Assembly (NCBI GenBank): GCA_015056085.1
Contig: SVHA01000011.1
Location: forward strand, 1 to 56,039
Origin: Clostridiales bacterium
GTDB lineage: Bacteria; Bacillota; Clostridia; Christensenellales; Aristaeellaceae
Length of the DNA: 56,039 nt
Direction of reading: 5' to 3'
This document shows, in pieces, positions 43,301 through 50,983 of the stretch (position 1 is its first letter; every line of letters begins with the position of its first letter). The position numbers were made by a program, and so were the translations under genes. The notes under the pieces were generated by a model, which saw only the letters and a list, made by a program, of their open reading frames with translations, was not told where the DNA came from and ran no database searches.

Positions 43301-44081
43301 TCCCGTGTTCCCCGGCACCAACTGCGAGTTTGACACCGCCCGTGCGGTGGAACGTGCCGGCGGCGCTGCGGAGATTCTGGTCATCAACAACCTGACCCCC
43401 GCTGCCATCACCGAGTCCATCCGCAAGGCGACGGAAATCATCAGCCGCAGCCAGATGATCGTTCTGCCCGGCGGTTTCTCCGGCGGCGACGAGCCCGACG
43501 GCTCCGCCAAGTTCATCACGGCGTTCTTCCGCAACCCTGCCATGAAGGATGCGGTGCACGAGCTGCTCAAGCAGCGGGACGGCCTGATGCTGGGCATCTG
43601 CAACGGATTCCAGGCGCTGGTGAAGCTGGGTCTGGTGCCCTTCGGCGAGATCGTGGATACCAATGCGGACTGCCCCACGCTGACCTTCAACGAGATTGGC
43701 CGCCATCAGTCCATGCTGGTGCGCACCCGCATTGCTTCCAATCAGTCTCCCTGGCTGAGCCGCACGAATGTGGGCGACATCCACACCATTGCCATCAGCC
43801 ACGGCGAGGGCCGCTTTGTGGGTCCGGAAAAGCTGCTGCGGGAACTGGCTGCCAATGGGCAGATCGCCACGCAGTATGTTGATTTGGCGGGCCATGCGTC
43901 CATGGATGGCCGGTTCAACCCCAATGCGTCCTACTTCGCCATTGAGGGCATCACCAGCCCGGATGGCCGTGTGCTGGGCAAGATGGGCCACACCGAGCGC
44001 AGCGGCGAGAATCTGTACAAGAATGTCCCCGGCGACAAGTATCAGCCCCTCTTCGAAGGCGGCGTGGATTACTTCCGGTAA
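40395..44081 (+). CDS. purL: Phosphoribosylformylglycinamidine synthase, single-chain
   Basis: Makes FGAM from FGAR, glutamine and ATP. 1228 residues as one polypeptide with an ammonia-producing domain, unlike the three-protein PurSQL of Bacillus. The synthetase half shows TYWSDHCRHTTFLT (about 216-229), FKNETHNHPTEIEPFGGAAT and TGRDGCGGATGSS. The C-terminal glutaminase (about 965-1228) has PGTNCEFD and the nucleophile Cys in GICNGFQALVKLG. Last gene of the contiguous operon; its stop codon is followed at once by hairpin repeats. Confidence 0.97.
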   Translation: MSVKRIYVEKMPEYAVEAKHLLWEIRHILQIKSVTGLRLLNRYDVENLADDLYEQCKPVVFSEPQVDVTYDALPEGGKAVFAVEFLPGQYDQRAASCEECIQLVGQCERPTVRNARVYILEGDFSEEELARVKKHVINPVEAREASLEEKTTLQQIYDTPDTVETLHGFISMDMEQVQEFVTKYGLAMDRDDLAFCRDYFASEHRDPTLTEIRMIDTYWSDHCRHTTFLTTIDSMDIHKAAVEKAFARYLAARETVYGERAKTRAVNLMDIATMGGKYLKKIGQTPNIDVSEEINACSIKIDVDVDGVKEPWLLMFKNETHNHPTEIEPFGGAATCIGGAIRDPLSGRTYVYQAMRVTGAADPLKHVSETMPGKLPQRKLVTTAAAGYSSYGNQIGLATGLVDEMYHPGYAAKRLEIGAVVGAAPEKNVRREVPAPGDKIVLLGGRTGRDGCGGATGSSKSHKLESIETCGAEVQKGNAPTERKLQRLFCDGEVTRLIKRCNDFGAGGVSVAIGELADGLMIDLDMVPKKYDGLDGTELAISESQERMAVVLEAKDVPAFLEAANRENLEATVVAEVTAEPRLRMTWKGNTIVDLSREFLNSNGAEKHTTVAVPDDGVKMVDFAGDTVTEKLINMLGDLNICSKQGLSERFDATIGAATVLMPYGGERQLTPNQTMVAKMPVRHGVTDTVSGMAYGMHPEILEQSPYEGSYLAVIESVTKLVAAGFDYKQAYLTFQEYFERMTSDPTRWGKPFAALLGAFDAQLDLNIASIGGKDSMSGTFEKMDVPPTLCSFAVAPGKASEVISPEFKSAGHSVRLLGCDAHDTAQLTANYEAVYEGIKAGRIVSAWALGLGGMAEGLFKMGLGNAIGIRIDDDFEGDLFAQQIGAMLIECAEDCELGVKVGDTIPAWVLEYQGERIDLAPMQEIYEGKLEKVFPYRSHTGETTEKFSFEAKNRAFPAIKTHKPLAFIPVFPGTNCEFDTARAVERAGGAAEILVINNLTPAAITESIRKATEIISRSQMIVLPGGFSGGDEPDGSAKFITAFFRNPAMKDAVHELLKQRDGLMLGICNGFQALVKLGLVPFGEIVDTNADCPTLTFNEIGRHQSMLVRTRIASNQSPWLSRTNVGDIHTIAISHGEGRFVGPEKLLRELAANGQIATQYVDLAGHASMDGRFNPNASYFAIEGITSPDGRVLGKMGHTERSGENLYKNVPGDKYQPLFEGGVDYFR

Positions 44082-44880
44082 GCAGGGGTGTTACCCCTGC
44101 ACCCCTTTTGTGGGGCTCTGCCCCACACCCCAATCGGGGGCGCTGCCCCCGATACCCCCGCAAGGGTCTTCGACCCTTGACCCATCACCCGAAGTCCTTT
44201 GGACTTCGGGGTGTTTTTGTTATGGGGTAGTCTTATTTCCTTTCTTATCTTTTGTGGGGCAACCAGGGGGCTTTCCGGTCGGTCCGCCTTCGCTTCGCTT
44301 CGGAAACTCGCCTTCGGCGACTGCCCACTGGGCAGTTCGTTTCCCCTGGACCCCTTCGGTCTGCATCCTTGTAAGTAGTTTTTGCCGGAACAACGAAAAC
44401 CGTTTCCTCGACAAACAGGCTAATACCCCTTCATCCGAAGGGAGCCCGAAGGTTTCCAAAGGGCGATCGGAAAGCCCTTTGGTCGCCCGTGAGGGCGAAA
44501 CCCCACCTTGCATAACAGCACAGCATGAAAGGAAAAACGCACACACAAACAATCCCCCAAGCCCATCAGGGCTGGGAGTGATGGGTCAAGGCCAAATAAG
44601 ACTATTTGCATCCGAAGGTTTCCAAAGGGCGATCGGAAAGCCCTTTGGTCGCCCGTGAGGGCGAAACCTTACCTTGCACAAAAACATACTTTCAAAGTAA
44701 AGACCCACATACAAACAATCCCCCAAGCCCATCAGGGCTTGGGGAGAAGGGTCAAGGGTCGAAGACCCTTGCGGGGTGCAGGGGCGGCGCCCCTGCCGGG
44801 GTGTGGGGCGGAGCCCCACAACAGGGATGTTGGGGGCGGAGCCCCCAACCAGCCAGCGTGGGGCAAATGCCCTCCCAAGA
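44082..44880. repeat. Hairpin-repeat island 4
   Basis: No credible gene. It starts within three bases of the purL stop with GCAGGGG..CCCCTGC palindromes. It then carries AAGTCC..GGACTT followed by GGGGTGTTTTT, the hairpin with the 61-nt insert (44263-44349, insert 44282-44342), and reverse CTTTCCGATCG-loop hairpins at 44456-44482 and 44622-44648. AAGCCC..GGGCTT stems lie near 44555-44580 and 44720-44745. GGGGC..GCCCC palindromes (44760-44850) close it. Confidence 0.85.
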
Positions 44881-44974
44881 GATAACAAAACTGTGAACAC
44901 AAATTACGAAAATTTCAAAAAAAAAAAAAACAACACAGCAAGATAACACTTTTCTGAACAATGCACCAAACCTC

Positions 44975-45003
44975 TTGTGTTTCAGAATGATTCTATATAC
45001 AAT
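44975..45003 (+). promoter_or_regulatory. Promoter of the surface protein gene
   Basis: TTGTGT (44975-44980), a 17-base spacer and TACAAT (44998-45003). The DNA before it (44884-44975) is AT-rich with a long A-run around 44918-44930, unlike the rest of the window. Confidence 0.7.
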
Positions 45004-45057
45004 ATATTGGAATCAGTGCGGGGGCGTACCCTGCACAAAAAGAGAGGATGGATTACC

Positions 45058-47319
45058 ATGAAAAAGAGCAAGTTGTTTCTGATTCTGGCTCTGGTGCTGT
45101 CTCTGGCAGTGGGTCTGGGTGGCACCCTGGCCTACCTGACCGACACCGACGAAGACGTGAACGTGATGACGCTGGGCAATGTGCAGATCGAGCAGATCGA
45201 ACTGCAGCGCGCTGAAGGCGTTGACTACAGAAACGGCGGCGAACCGCTTAATCTGGGCGACCTGGTACCCTTCCAGCAGGGCAAGGCGCTGTATCCCGCT
45301 TACGCAGCATCTGACGATGCTTACACCGCCGTGCAAGATAACGATGAGCAGCTTTGGTGGTCCCTGAACTATGTTAACAATGGCACGACTAAAGGCGGCT
45401 CCAACGGTCTGTGGAACGACTACAACCTGAAGGGCGCAATGGACAAGTTTGTGTTCGTCAAGAACACTGGCTCTTCTGATGCTTACTTCCGCACTTGGAT
45501 TGCGCTTGAATGTCCTGAAGGCATGGAGTATGGCGAGGATTCTGACAAAGAGTTCATGAACAACGTCAACGGAAGTGTGACTGCATACAAATGGGACAGC
45601 ATTGGGTATGCTGAAATTGACGGAGTACGCTACTGCATCTTGGCGGCTACTTATCAGAAGGTGCTGGAGCCCGGCAAGACCTCCCATCCGTCGCTGCTGC
45701 AGGTGGTCATGACTCACAATGCCACCAACGAAGACATGAAGCTGCTGGGCAACACCTACGAAATCCTGACCTTCACCCAGGCTGTGCAGACCAACAACTT
45801 TGAGAATGCGGAACAGGCTCTGGACACCGCTTTCGGCGATATCACCGCTGACAACCACCCCTGGACGAATGCCACCATCGAAATCCCCACCTTCGTGAAG
45901 ACTGCTGACGAACTGGTGGCGGCCTTTGCAAACATCCAGAAGGATGACGTCATTCATCTGGCCAACGACATTGACATGACCGGCAAGACCTTGGATGCCA
46001 CCAATGGCAACGTGGGCTTCACGCTCTACGGCAACGGCCACACCATCAGCAATTTGGTGGGCACCGAGCAGGGCCTGTTTGTGAACAACACCGGCTCCTC
46101 TGACTACTACTTCTACGACGTGCATCTGGAAAACTGCAAGGTTGACAGCGCCACCAATTACGCTGGTCTGTTCGTGGGTGACGCTGACACCTGCGACGAG
46201 CTGGTGTTTGAAAACTGTACGGCGAAGGACTGCACGGTGAAGAGCGCCAAGTATGCTGCTGCTTTTGCGGCCTACACCGCTGGCTATGATGTGCAGAACA
46301 ACGGCCCTGTCTACGGCGACGTGACCATCAAGGACTGCGAAGTGATCGGCGGCAGCATCACTGGTAATGGTTCCGTGGGCGCAGCGATCGGTCATTCTGG
46401 CGGCAACCCTGACACCACTAACACCATCACCAACCTGAAGGTGGAGGGCGTTGCTATCAAAGGCGAAGACGCCGAGCATACCGGCATCGTTGTGGGTACT
46501 GCTAACGTCGGCAAGACCATCATCAACAATGCTACTTACGAGAATGTGACCGGCAACTATAATACGAAGCATCCGCTGTATGGTCGCTTTGTGCCCGACG
46601 GCACTGGCACGCTCACCATCGACGGCACCAACGTGACCCTTGCCCCCACCGATCCTTGGGAAACTATTGAGGTTTCTGAAGGCAACGTCACCCGCGAAAA
46701 TCAGGCTGCAACGGACTATGTTGAGATTTGTCATAAGAGCGGCAACCTCACCCTCAAGAACGTGGTCTTTGAAAATGGCCTGACCATTTATACCAACAAA
46801 GTCGATAATAACGGTACCATTACGCTGGAAGATTGTGTGATCTACCTGAGCAACGGCACTGCCGCAAACAGCAACTACAATCAGTGCAAGGCCGACTATG
46901 GCCTCAACCTGAACCTTGCAAACGGCTCTGACATTACCCTCACGTTCAAGAACTGCAAGTTCCTGAAGCCTGTAGACCACACCTATAGCAACAGCCCGGG
47001 TTCCACTTACAACGTGTACATCGGCGGCGGCTACAGCGCCAATAGCATTACCTTTGAAGGCTGCACCTTTGAAGGCTCCGCCAAGCATGCGATCGGCTGC
47101 TCTTCCGAAGCCACTTCTAAGTATTACAAACTGACCGTTACCGGCTGCAACTTCAAGGATTGGAATAACAACGCAGAAAACGGCGCTGCCATCCGCGGCA
47201 ACCTGCCCTCCGCAGATTTTGCGGCTGACATTACCATCAGCGGCAACACCTTTGGGAACAGCAATAACAGCACCCAGACGACTGTCGCCATCGACAGCTG
47301 GAACGGCACCTGGAACTGA
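45058..47319 (+). CDS. Large secreted beta-helix protein with TasA/camelysin-type signal
   Basis: A 753-residue exported protein. The N-terminus (MKKSKLFLILALVLSLAVGL then GGTLAYLTDTDEDVNVMTLGN) matches SipW-dependent signal sequences of TasA/CalY-like fibre proteins, with AYLTDTD at the cleavage area. Residues about 40-265 resemble that family. From about 290 on, repeated rungs suggest a right-handed beta-helix, with Cys recurring in ENCKV, ENCTAKDCTV, KDCEV, EDCVIY, KNCKF, EGCTF and TGCNF contexts. No sortase motif or membrane anchor ends it. Codon use is looser and GC lower than in neighbouring pur genes. Likely a surface or matrix component; the partner SipW peptidase is not in the window. 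Confidence 0.75.
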   Translation: MKKSKLFLILALVLSLAVGLGGTLAYLTDTDEDVNVMTLGNVQIEQIELQRAEGVDYRNGGEPLNLGDLVPFQQGKALYPAYAASDDAYTAVQDNDEQLWWSLNYVNNGTTKGGSNGLWNDYNLKGAMDKFVFVKNTGSSDAYFRTWIALECPEGMEYGEDSDKEFMNNVNGSVTAYKWDSIGYAEIDGVRYCILAATYQKVLEPGKTSHPSLLQVVMTHNATNEDMKLLGNTYEILTFTQAVQTNNFENAEQALDTAFGDITADNHPWTNATIEIPTFVKTADELVAAFANIQKDDVIHLANDIDMTGKTLDATNGNVGFTLYGNGHTISNLVGTEQGLFVNNTGSSDYYFYDVHLENCKVDSATNYAGLFVGDADTCDELVFENCTAKDCTVKSAKYAAAFAAYTAGYDVQNNGPVYGDVTIKDCEVIGGSITGNGSVGAAIGHSGGNPDTTNTITNLKVEGVAIKGEDAEHTGIVVGTANVGKTIINNATYENVTGNYNTKHPLYGRFVPDGTGTLTIDGTNVTLAPTDPWETIEVSEGNVTRENQAATDYVEICHKSGNLTLKNVVFENGLTIYTNKVDNNGTITLEDCVIYLSNGTAANSNYNQCKADYGLNLNLANGSDITLTFKNCKFLKPVDHTYSNSPGSTYNVYIGGGYSANSITFEGCTFEGSAKHAIGCSSEATSKYYKLTVTGCNFKDWNNNAENGAAIRGNLPSADFAADITISGNTFGNSNNSTQTTVAIDSWNGTWN

Positions 47320-47336
47320 TCCTCTCTTTACCCCTT

Positions 47337-47361
47337 CCCCCGCTTCGGCGGGGGATTTTTT
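47337..47361 (+). terminator. Terminator of the surface protein gene
   Basis: CCCCCGC and GCGGGGG around TTCG form a stable hairpin, followed by ATTTTTTC. Confidence 0.9.
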
Positions 47362-47416
47362 CTGCCCCTCCGCTGCCCAAATCAGCACCCCTTCGGCACA
47401 TTTCCCTTGCAGCCTC

Positions 47417-47445
47417 TTGCACTTTTTGCAATACAATGGTATCAT
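47417..47445 (+). promoter_or_regulatory. purB promoter
   Basis: TTGCAC (47417-47422), a 17-base spacer and TATCAT (47440-47445). Confidence 0.75.
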
Positions 47446-47460
47446 ATAAGTTGGATGTGT

Positions 47461-47538
47461 ATGGGGTGGCATCAGCCGCTGTGGCACATTCACCCCATGG
47501 AACGGCCTGCGCCCTGTATATTCGCAGGAAAGGCGCAG
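47461..47538 (+). promoter_or_regulatory. Two hairpins in the purB leader
   Basis: ATGGGGTG (47461-47468) pairs with CACCCCAT (47491-47498), and CTGCGCC (47507-47513) pairs with GGCGCAG (47532-47538). Neither is followed by a T-run. They could be part of an unrecognised riboswitch or simply mRNA structure. Confidence 0.4.
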
Positions 47539-47573
47539 ACAACCCTTTCGACCGACCAAAAAGGAGATGCCAA

Positions 47574-49007
47574 ATGTCTCACGACAGTTACATCAGCCCT
47601 TTTTCCACCCGCTACGCCAGCAAGGAGATGCAGTACATCTTCTCGGAGGACAATAAGTTCAAGACATGGCGCAAGCTGTGGATCGCCCTGGCGAAGGCGG
47701 AACAGCAGCAGGGGCTGAACATCACCGACAGCCAGATCGCCCAACTGGAAGCCCACGCGGAGGACATCAACTACGATGACGCCATCCGCCGGGAAAAGGA
47801 ATGCCGTCATGATGTGATGAGCCACGTCTACGCCTACGGCCTGCAGTGCCCCGAGGCAGCGGGCATCATCCACCTGGGCGCCACCAGCTGCTATGTGGGC
47901 GATAACACCGATGTGGTGGTGATGCGTCAGGGCTTGCAGGTGGTTCGCCGCAAGCTGCTCAATGTGATGAAGCTGCTGGCTGATTTCGCTGAAAAATACA
48001 AGGCGCTGCCCTGCCTGGGATACACCCACCTGCAGGCGGCGCAGCTGACCACCGTGGGCAAGCGTGCTACCCTGTGGCTCAACGAGCTTCACATGGACCT
48101 GGAAGAGATCGATCATCGCATTGCCTCTTTGGCGCTGCTGGGCTCCAAGGGCACCACGGGCACCCAGGCGAGTTTCATGGAACTGTTCCACGGCGACAGC
48201 GGGAAAATCAAGGCGGTTGAAGCGTCTATCGCCCGCGCCATGGGCTTTGACCGGGTGGTGCCTGTCTCCGGCCAGACCTACAGCCGCAAGATGGACTATC
48301 AGGTGGTCACGGCGCTTTCCGGCGTCGCGCAGACCGCCAGCAAGTTTGCCTATGATATGCGTTTGCTCGCCAGTTACAAGGAGATGGAGGAACCCTTCGG
48401 CAAGAGCCAGATCGGGTCTTCCGCCATGCCCTACAAGCGCAATCCCATGCGCTGCGAGCGCATCAACGCCCTGTCCCGCTATGTGATGGTGGATTCCCTC
48501 AACACGGCCATCACCGCCGGCACGCAGCTCTTTGAGCGCACGCTGGACGACAGCGCCAACAAGCGCATTGCGGTGGCGGAAGCCTTCCTGGGCGTGGACG
48601 CCATCCTGAACATCATGATGAACGTGTGCGACGGACTGGTGGTGTATGAAAAGGTCATCCGTGCCCGGGTGATGAACGAACTGCCCTTCATGGCCACGGA
48701 GAACATCATGATGGATGCCGTGAAGAAGGGCGGGAACCGCCAGGAACTGCACGAGAAACTGCGGGTGCATTCCCAGGCGGCCGCCCGTGTGGTGAAGGAA
48801 GAGGGCGGTCAGAATGATCTGATCGACCGCATCTGTCAGGACGAAGCCTTCATGGTGACCAGGGAGGAAATCGAGGCGATTCTTCGCCCGGAAGCCTTCA
48901 CGGGCCGCAGTGCCCAGCAGGTGGATGAATACCTGAATGAAATCATCCGCCCCGCCCTTGAAAACAGCGGCGAGACCCTGGGCGAAGCAGCCGACCTGAG
49001 CGTGTGA
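47574..49007 (+). CDS. purB: Adenylosuccinate lyase
   Basis: Releases fumarate from SAICAR and from adenylosuccinate, so it serves both the IMP pathway and AMP synthesis. 477 residues. The superfamily signature GSSAMPYKRNPMRCE is at about 282-296, GATSCYVGDNTD near 102, and TGTQASFMELF near 196. The start at MSHDSYISPFSTRYAS follows AAGGAG. It is separated from the rest of the pur genes by a repeat island and the surface protein, and has its own promoter. Confidence 0.96.
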   Translation: MSHDSYISPFSTRYASKEMQYIFSEDNKFKTWRKLWIALAKAEQQQGLNITDSQIAQLEAHAEDINYDDAIRREKECRHDVMSHVYAYGLQCPEAAGIIHLGATSCYVGDNTDVVVMRQGLQVVRRKLLNVMKLLADFAEKYKALPCLGYTHLQAAQLTTVGKRATLWLNELHMDLEEIDHRIASLALLGSKGTTGTQASFMELFHGDSGKIKAVEASIARAMGFDRVVPVSGQTYSRKMDYQVVTALSGVAQTASKFAYDMRLLASYKEMEEPFGKSQIGSSAMPYKRNPMRCERINALSRYVMVDSLNTAITAGTQLFERTLDDSANKRIAVAEAFLGVDAILNIMMNVCDGLVVYEKVIRARVMNELPFMATENIMMDAVKKGGNRQELHEKLRVHSQAAARVVKEEGGQNDLIDRICQDEAFMVTREEIEAILRPEAFTGRSAQQVDEYLNEIIRPALENSGETLGEAADLSV

Positions 49008-49031
49008 CGAAGAAAGGATTGGAGATACATC

Positions 49032-49373
49032 ATGCCTTACATTGCAACCACTTCCAACGTAGCCATTTCCGCCCGCAAGCAGCAGACCATCAAGGAACGC
49101 ATGGGCGAAGCGATTGAACTGATTCCCGGCAAGACGGAGAACTGGCTGATGCTGTCCTTCCGGGACAATGTGGATATGTTCTTCAACGGCACTGATGAGC
49201 CCTGCGCCATCTGCCAGGTGAAGATTTTCGGCACGGCGGCTGATGAAGACTACGCCCGTCTGACGGAGACCCTGACGGACATTGTTCGTGAAGAACTGGA
49301 CATCGAAGCCGATCGCATTTATGTGGCTTACGAAGAGATTCGTGTCTGGGGCTGGAATGGCGGCAACTTCTGA
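49032..49373 (+). CDS. MIF/tautomerase-like protein
   Basis: A 113-residue protein of the macrophage migration inhibitory factor family. Pro2 (MPYI) would be the catalytic base after removal of Met. The C-terminal WGWNGGNF matches the NVGWNGSTF-type ending of the family. Family members are phenylpyruvate or dopachrome tautomerases of unclear role in bacteria. It begins 24 bases after purB and probably shares its transcript. A repeat island starts immediately after the stop. Confidence 0.8.
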   Translation: MPYIATTSNVAISARKQQTIKERMGEAIELIPGKTENWLMLSFRDNVDMFFNGTDEPCAICQVKIFGTAADEDYARLTETLTDIVREELDIEADRIYVAYEEIRVWGWNGGNF

Positions 49374-50335
49374 CCAGAGGGCTTTGCCCTTTGGAAACCC
49401 ACCAGGGGGCGTGGCCCCCTGGACCCCCAGTCGGGGGCGCCGCCCCCGATACCCCTTTTGTGGGGCTCTGCCCCACACCCCGGCAGGGGCTCCGCCCCTG
49501 CACCCCGCAAGGGCCATTGGCCCTTGACCCATCACCCCGAAATCCCAAGGGATTTCGGGGGTGCTTTTATTTGAAGCAGTCTTATATATTCGGCTTGTCT
49601 TTGCCGGTACAACCAGGGGGCTTTCCGATCGCCCCCTGGACCCCTTCGGATGCAAGTAGTCTGATTTGGCCCTTGACCCATTACCCCAAGCCCAAGGGCT
49701 TGGGGGATTGTTTGTGTGTGGGACTTTCCTTTGAAGGTATGTTTTTTGTGCAGGGTGGGGTTTCGCCCTCACGGGCGACCAAAGGGCTTTCCGATCGCCC
49801 TTTGGAAACCTTCGGATGCAAGTAGTCTTGTTTGCCCTTGACCCATCACTCCCAGCCCTGATGGGCTTGGGGGATTGTTATTATGTGGTTTTTTCCTTTC
49901 ATGCTATGCTGTTATGCGAGGTGAGGGTTTCGCCCTCAGGGGCGACCAAAGGGCTTTCCGATCGCCCTTTGGAAACCTTCGGGCTCCCTCCGGATAAAGG
50001 GGTGTTAGTCTGTTTGTTGAGGAAACGGTTTTTCCTTTGTTGATTGTTCAAAATTGCCGGTAGGTGTCAAGCCGAAGGGGTCCAGGGGGCGATCGGAAAG
50101 CCCCCTGGTTGCCCCGGGAAAGACAAGACTGATGCACAAGACTACTCCAAAAAAGAAATCCCCCAAGCCCGTCAGGGCTTGGGGTAATGGGTCAAGGGCC
50201 AATGGCCCTTGCGGGGGTATCGGGGGCAGCGCCCCCGATTGGGATTCCAAAGGGCAAAGCCCTTTGGTGGGGTGTGGGGCGGAGCCCCACGAAAGGGATT
50301 CCAAAGGGCAAAGCCCTTTGGCAAAGCCCCTGCCA
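49374..50335. repeat. Hairpin-repeat island 5
   Basis: No credible gene. It begins at the stop codon of the MIF-like gene with AGAGGGCTTTGCCCTTT-type palindromes. CTTTCCGATCG-loop hairpins follow at 49613-49639, 49779-49805, 49946-49972 and 50082-50108 (reverse). AAATCCC..GGGATTT (49538-49558) and AAGCCC..GGGCTT stems lie between them, with further palindromes to 50325. It fills the space between converging purB-MIF and tRNA transcripts and may serve as terminator for both. Confidence 0.85.
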
Positions 50336-50336
50336 A

Positions 50337-50417
50337 TGCTGATAGCGGGACTCGAACCCGCACGCCTTTCGGCAAGCGATTTTAAGTCGCTGGTGTCTGC
50401 CATTCCACCATATCAGC
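50337..50417 (-). tRNA. tRNA-Leu (anticodon TAA)
   Basis: Acceptor GCTGATA pairs with TATCAGC, discriminator A. The anticodon loop CTTAAAA gives TAA, and the long variable arm is typical of class II tRNA. CCA is not encoded. Last gene of the leftward cluster, after a hairpin terminator. Confidence 0.95.
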
Positions 50418-50487
50418 GCGATGAGCCATTATACCACGCAGCGAGGGGATTGGTCAAGGCAGGGGTGCGATCAGCAGGGGAGAAAAG

Positions 50488-50514
50488 AAAAAAGACCAGC
50501 TCAATGAGCTGATC
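50488..50514 (-). terminator. Terminator within the tRNA cluster
   Basis: On the minus strand, GATCAGCTC pairs with GAGCTGGTC (one G-T pair) around ATT and is followed by six T. It lies between tRNA-Cys and tRNA-Leu, so tRNA-Leu may depend on readthrough. Confidence 0.85.
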
Positions 50515-50523
50515 TGATTTGCG

Positions 50524-50595
50524 AGGTGCCACCCAGATTCGAACTGGGGAATAAAGGTTTTGCAGACCTTCGCCTTACCACTTGGCTATGGCACC
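50524..50595 (-). tRNA. tRNA-Cys (anticodon GCA)
   Basis: Acceptor GGTGCCA pairs with TGGCACC and discriminator is T, as expected for Cys. The anticodon loop CTGCAAA gives GCA. CCA is not encoded. Confidence 0.95.
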
Positions 50596-50603
50596 GGGTG
50601 TGG

Positions 50604-50675
50604 AGCGGTAGACGGGATTCGGACCCGCGACATCCACCTTGGCAAGGTGGCACTCTACCACTGAGCTACTACCGC
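50604..50675 (-). tRNA. tRNA-Gly (anticodon GCC)
   Basis: Acceptor GCGGTAG pairs with CTACCGC, discriminator T. The anticodon loop gives GCC, and the T-loop reads GGGTCCGAATCCC. CCA is not encoded. Confidence 0.95.
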
Positions 50676-50681
50676 ACACAG

Positions 50682-50754
50682 TGCCTTGGGGCGGAATCGA
50701 ACCACCGACACGCAGATTTTCAGTCTGCTGCTCTACCGACTGAGCTACCAAGGC
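50682..50754 (-). tRNA. tRNA-Phe (anticodon GAA)
   Basis: Acceptor GCCTTGG pairs with CCAAGGC, discriminator A. The anticodon loop CTGAAAA gives GAA. Confidence 0.95.
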
Positions 50755-50763
50755 AAAATATAA

Positions 50764-50840
50764 TGGCGACCCGGAAGGGGCTCGAACCCTCGACCTCCAA
50801 CGTGACAGGCTGGCGCTCTAACCAACTGAGCTACCGGGCC
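50764..50840 (-). tRNA. tRNA-Asp (anticodon GTC)
   Basis: Acceptor GGCCCGG pairs with CCGGGTC (one G-T pair), discriminator G, CCA encoded. The anticodon loop CTGTCAC gives GTC. Confidence 0.95.
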
Positions 50841-50847
50841 ATATTTG

Positions 50848-50923
50848 TGGTGGGAACAACAGGGCTCGAACCTGTGACCCTCTGCTTGTAAGGCAGATGC
50901 TCTCCCAGCTGAGCTATGCTCCC
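50848..50923 (-). tRNA. tRNA-Val (anticodon TAC)
   Basis: Acceptor GGGAGCA faces TGTTCCC, discriminator A, CCA encoded. The anticodon loop CTTACAA gives TAC. First gene of the leftward cluster. Confidence 0.95.
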
Positions 50924-50983
50924 GACTGCGCCACAGCCAAGTGGTATTTGTTCAGTCCTGAGGCTGTCCGCGGCGACTTCTTA

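Noticed and set aside
40158-43991. A 1277-codon open frame on the minus strand opposite purD/purL
   Set aside because: It is the mirror of strongly biased GC-rich codons in purL. The translation is low-complexity (His, Gly, Gln, Leu rich) with no recognisable domain, and purL is certain.
44916-44931. Long A-run as a sign of retrotransposition or group II intron tail
   Set aside because: No intron domains, reverse transcriptase or target duplication nearby; it is simply the AT-rich upstream region of the next promoter.
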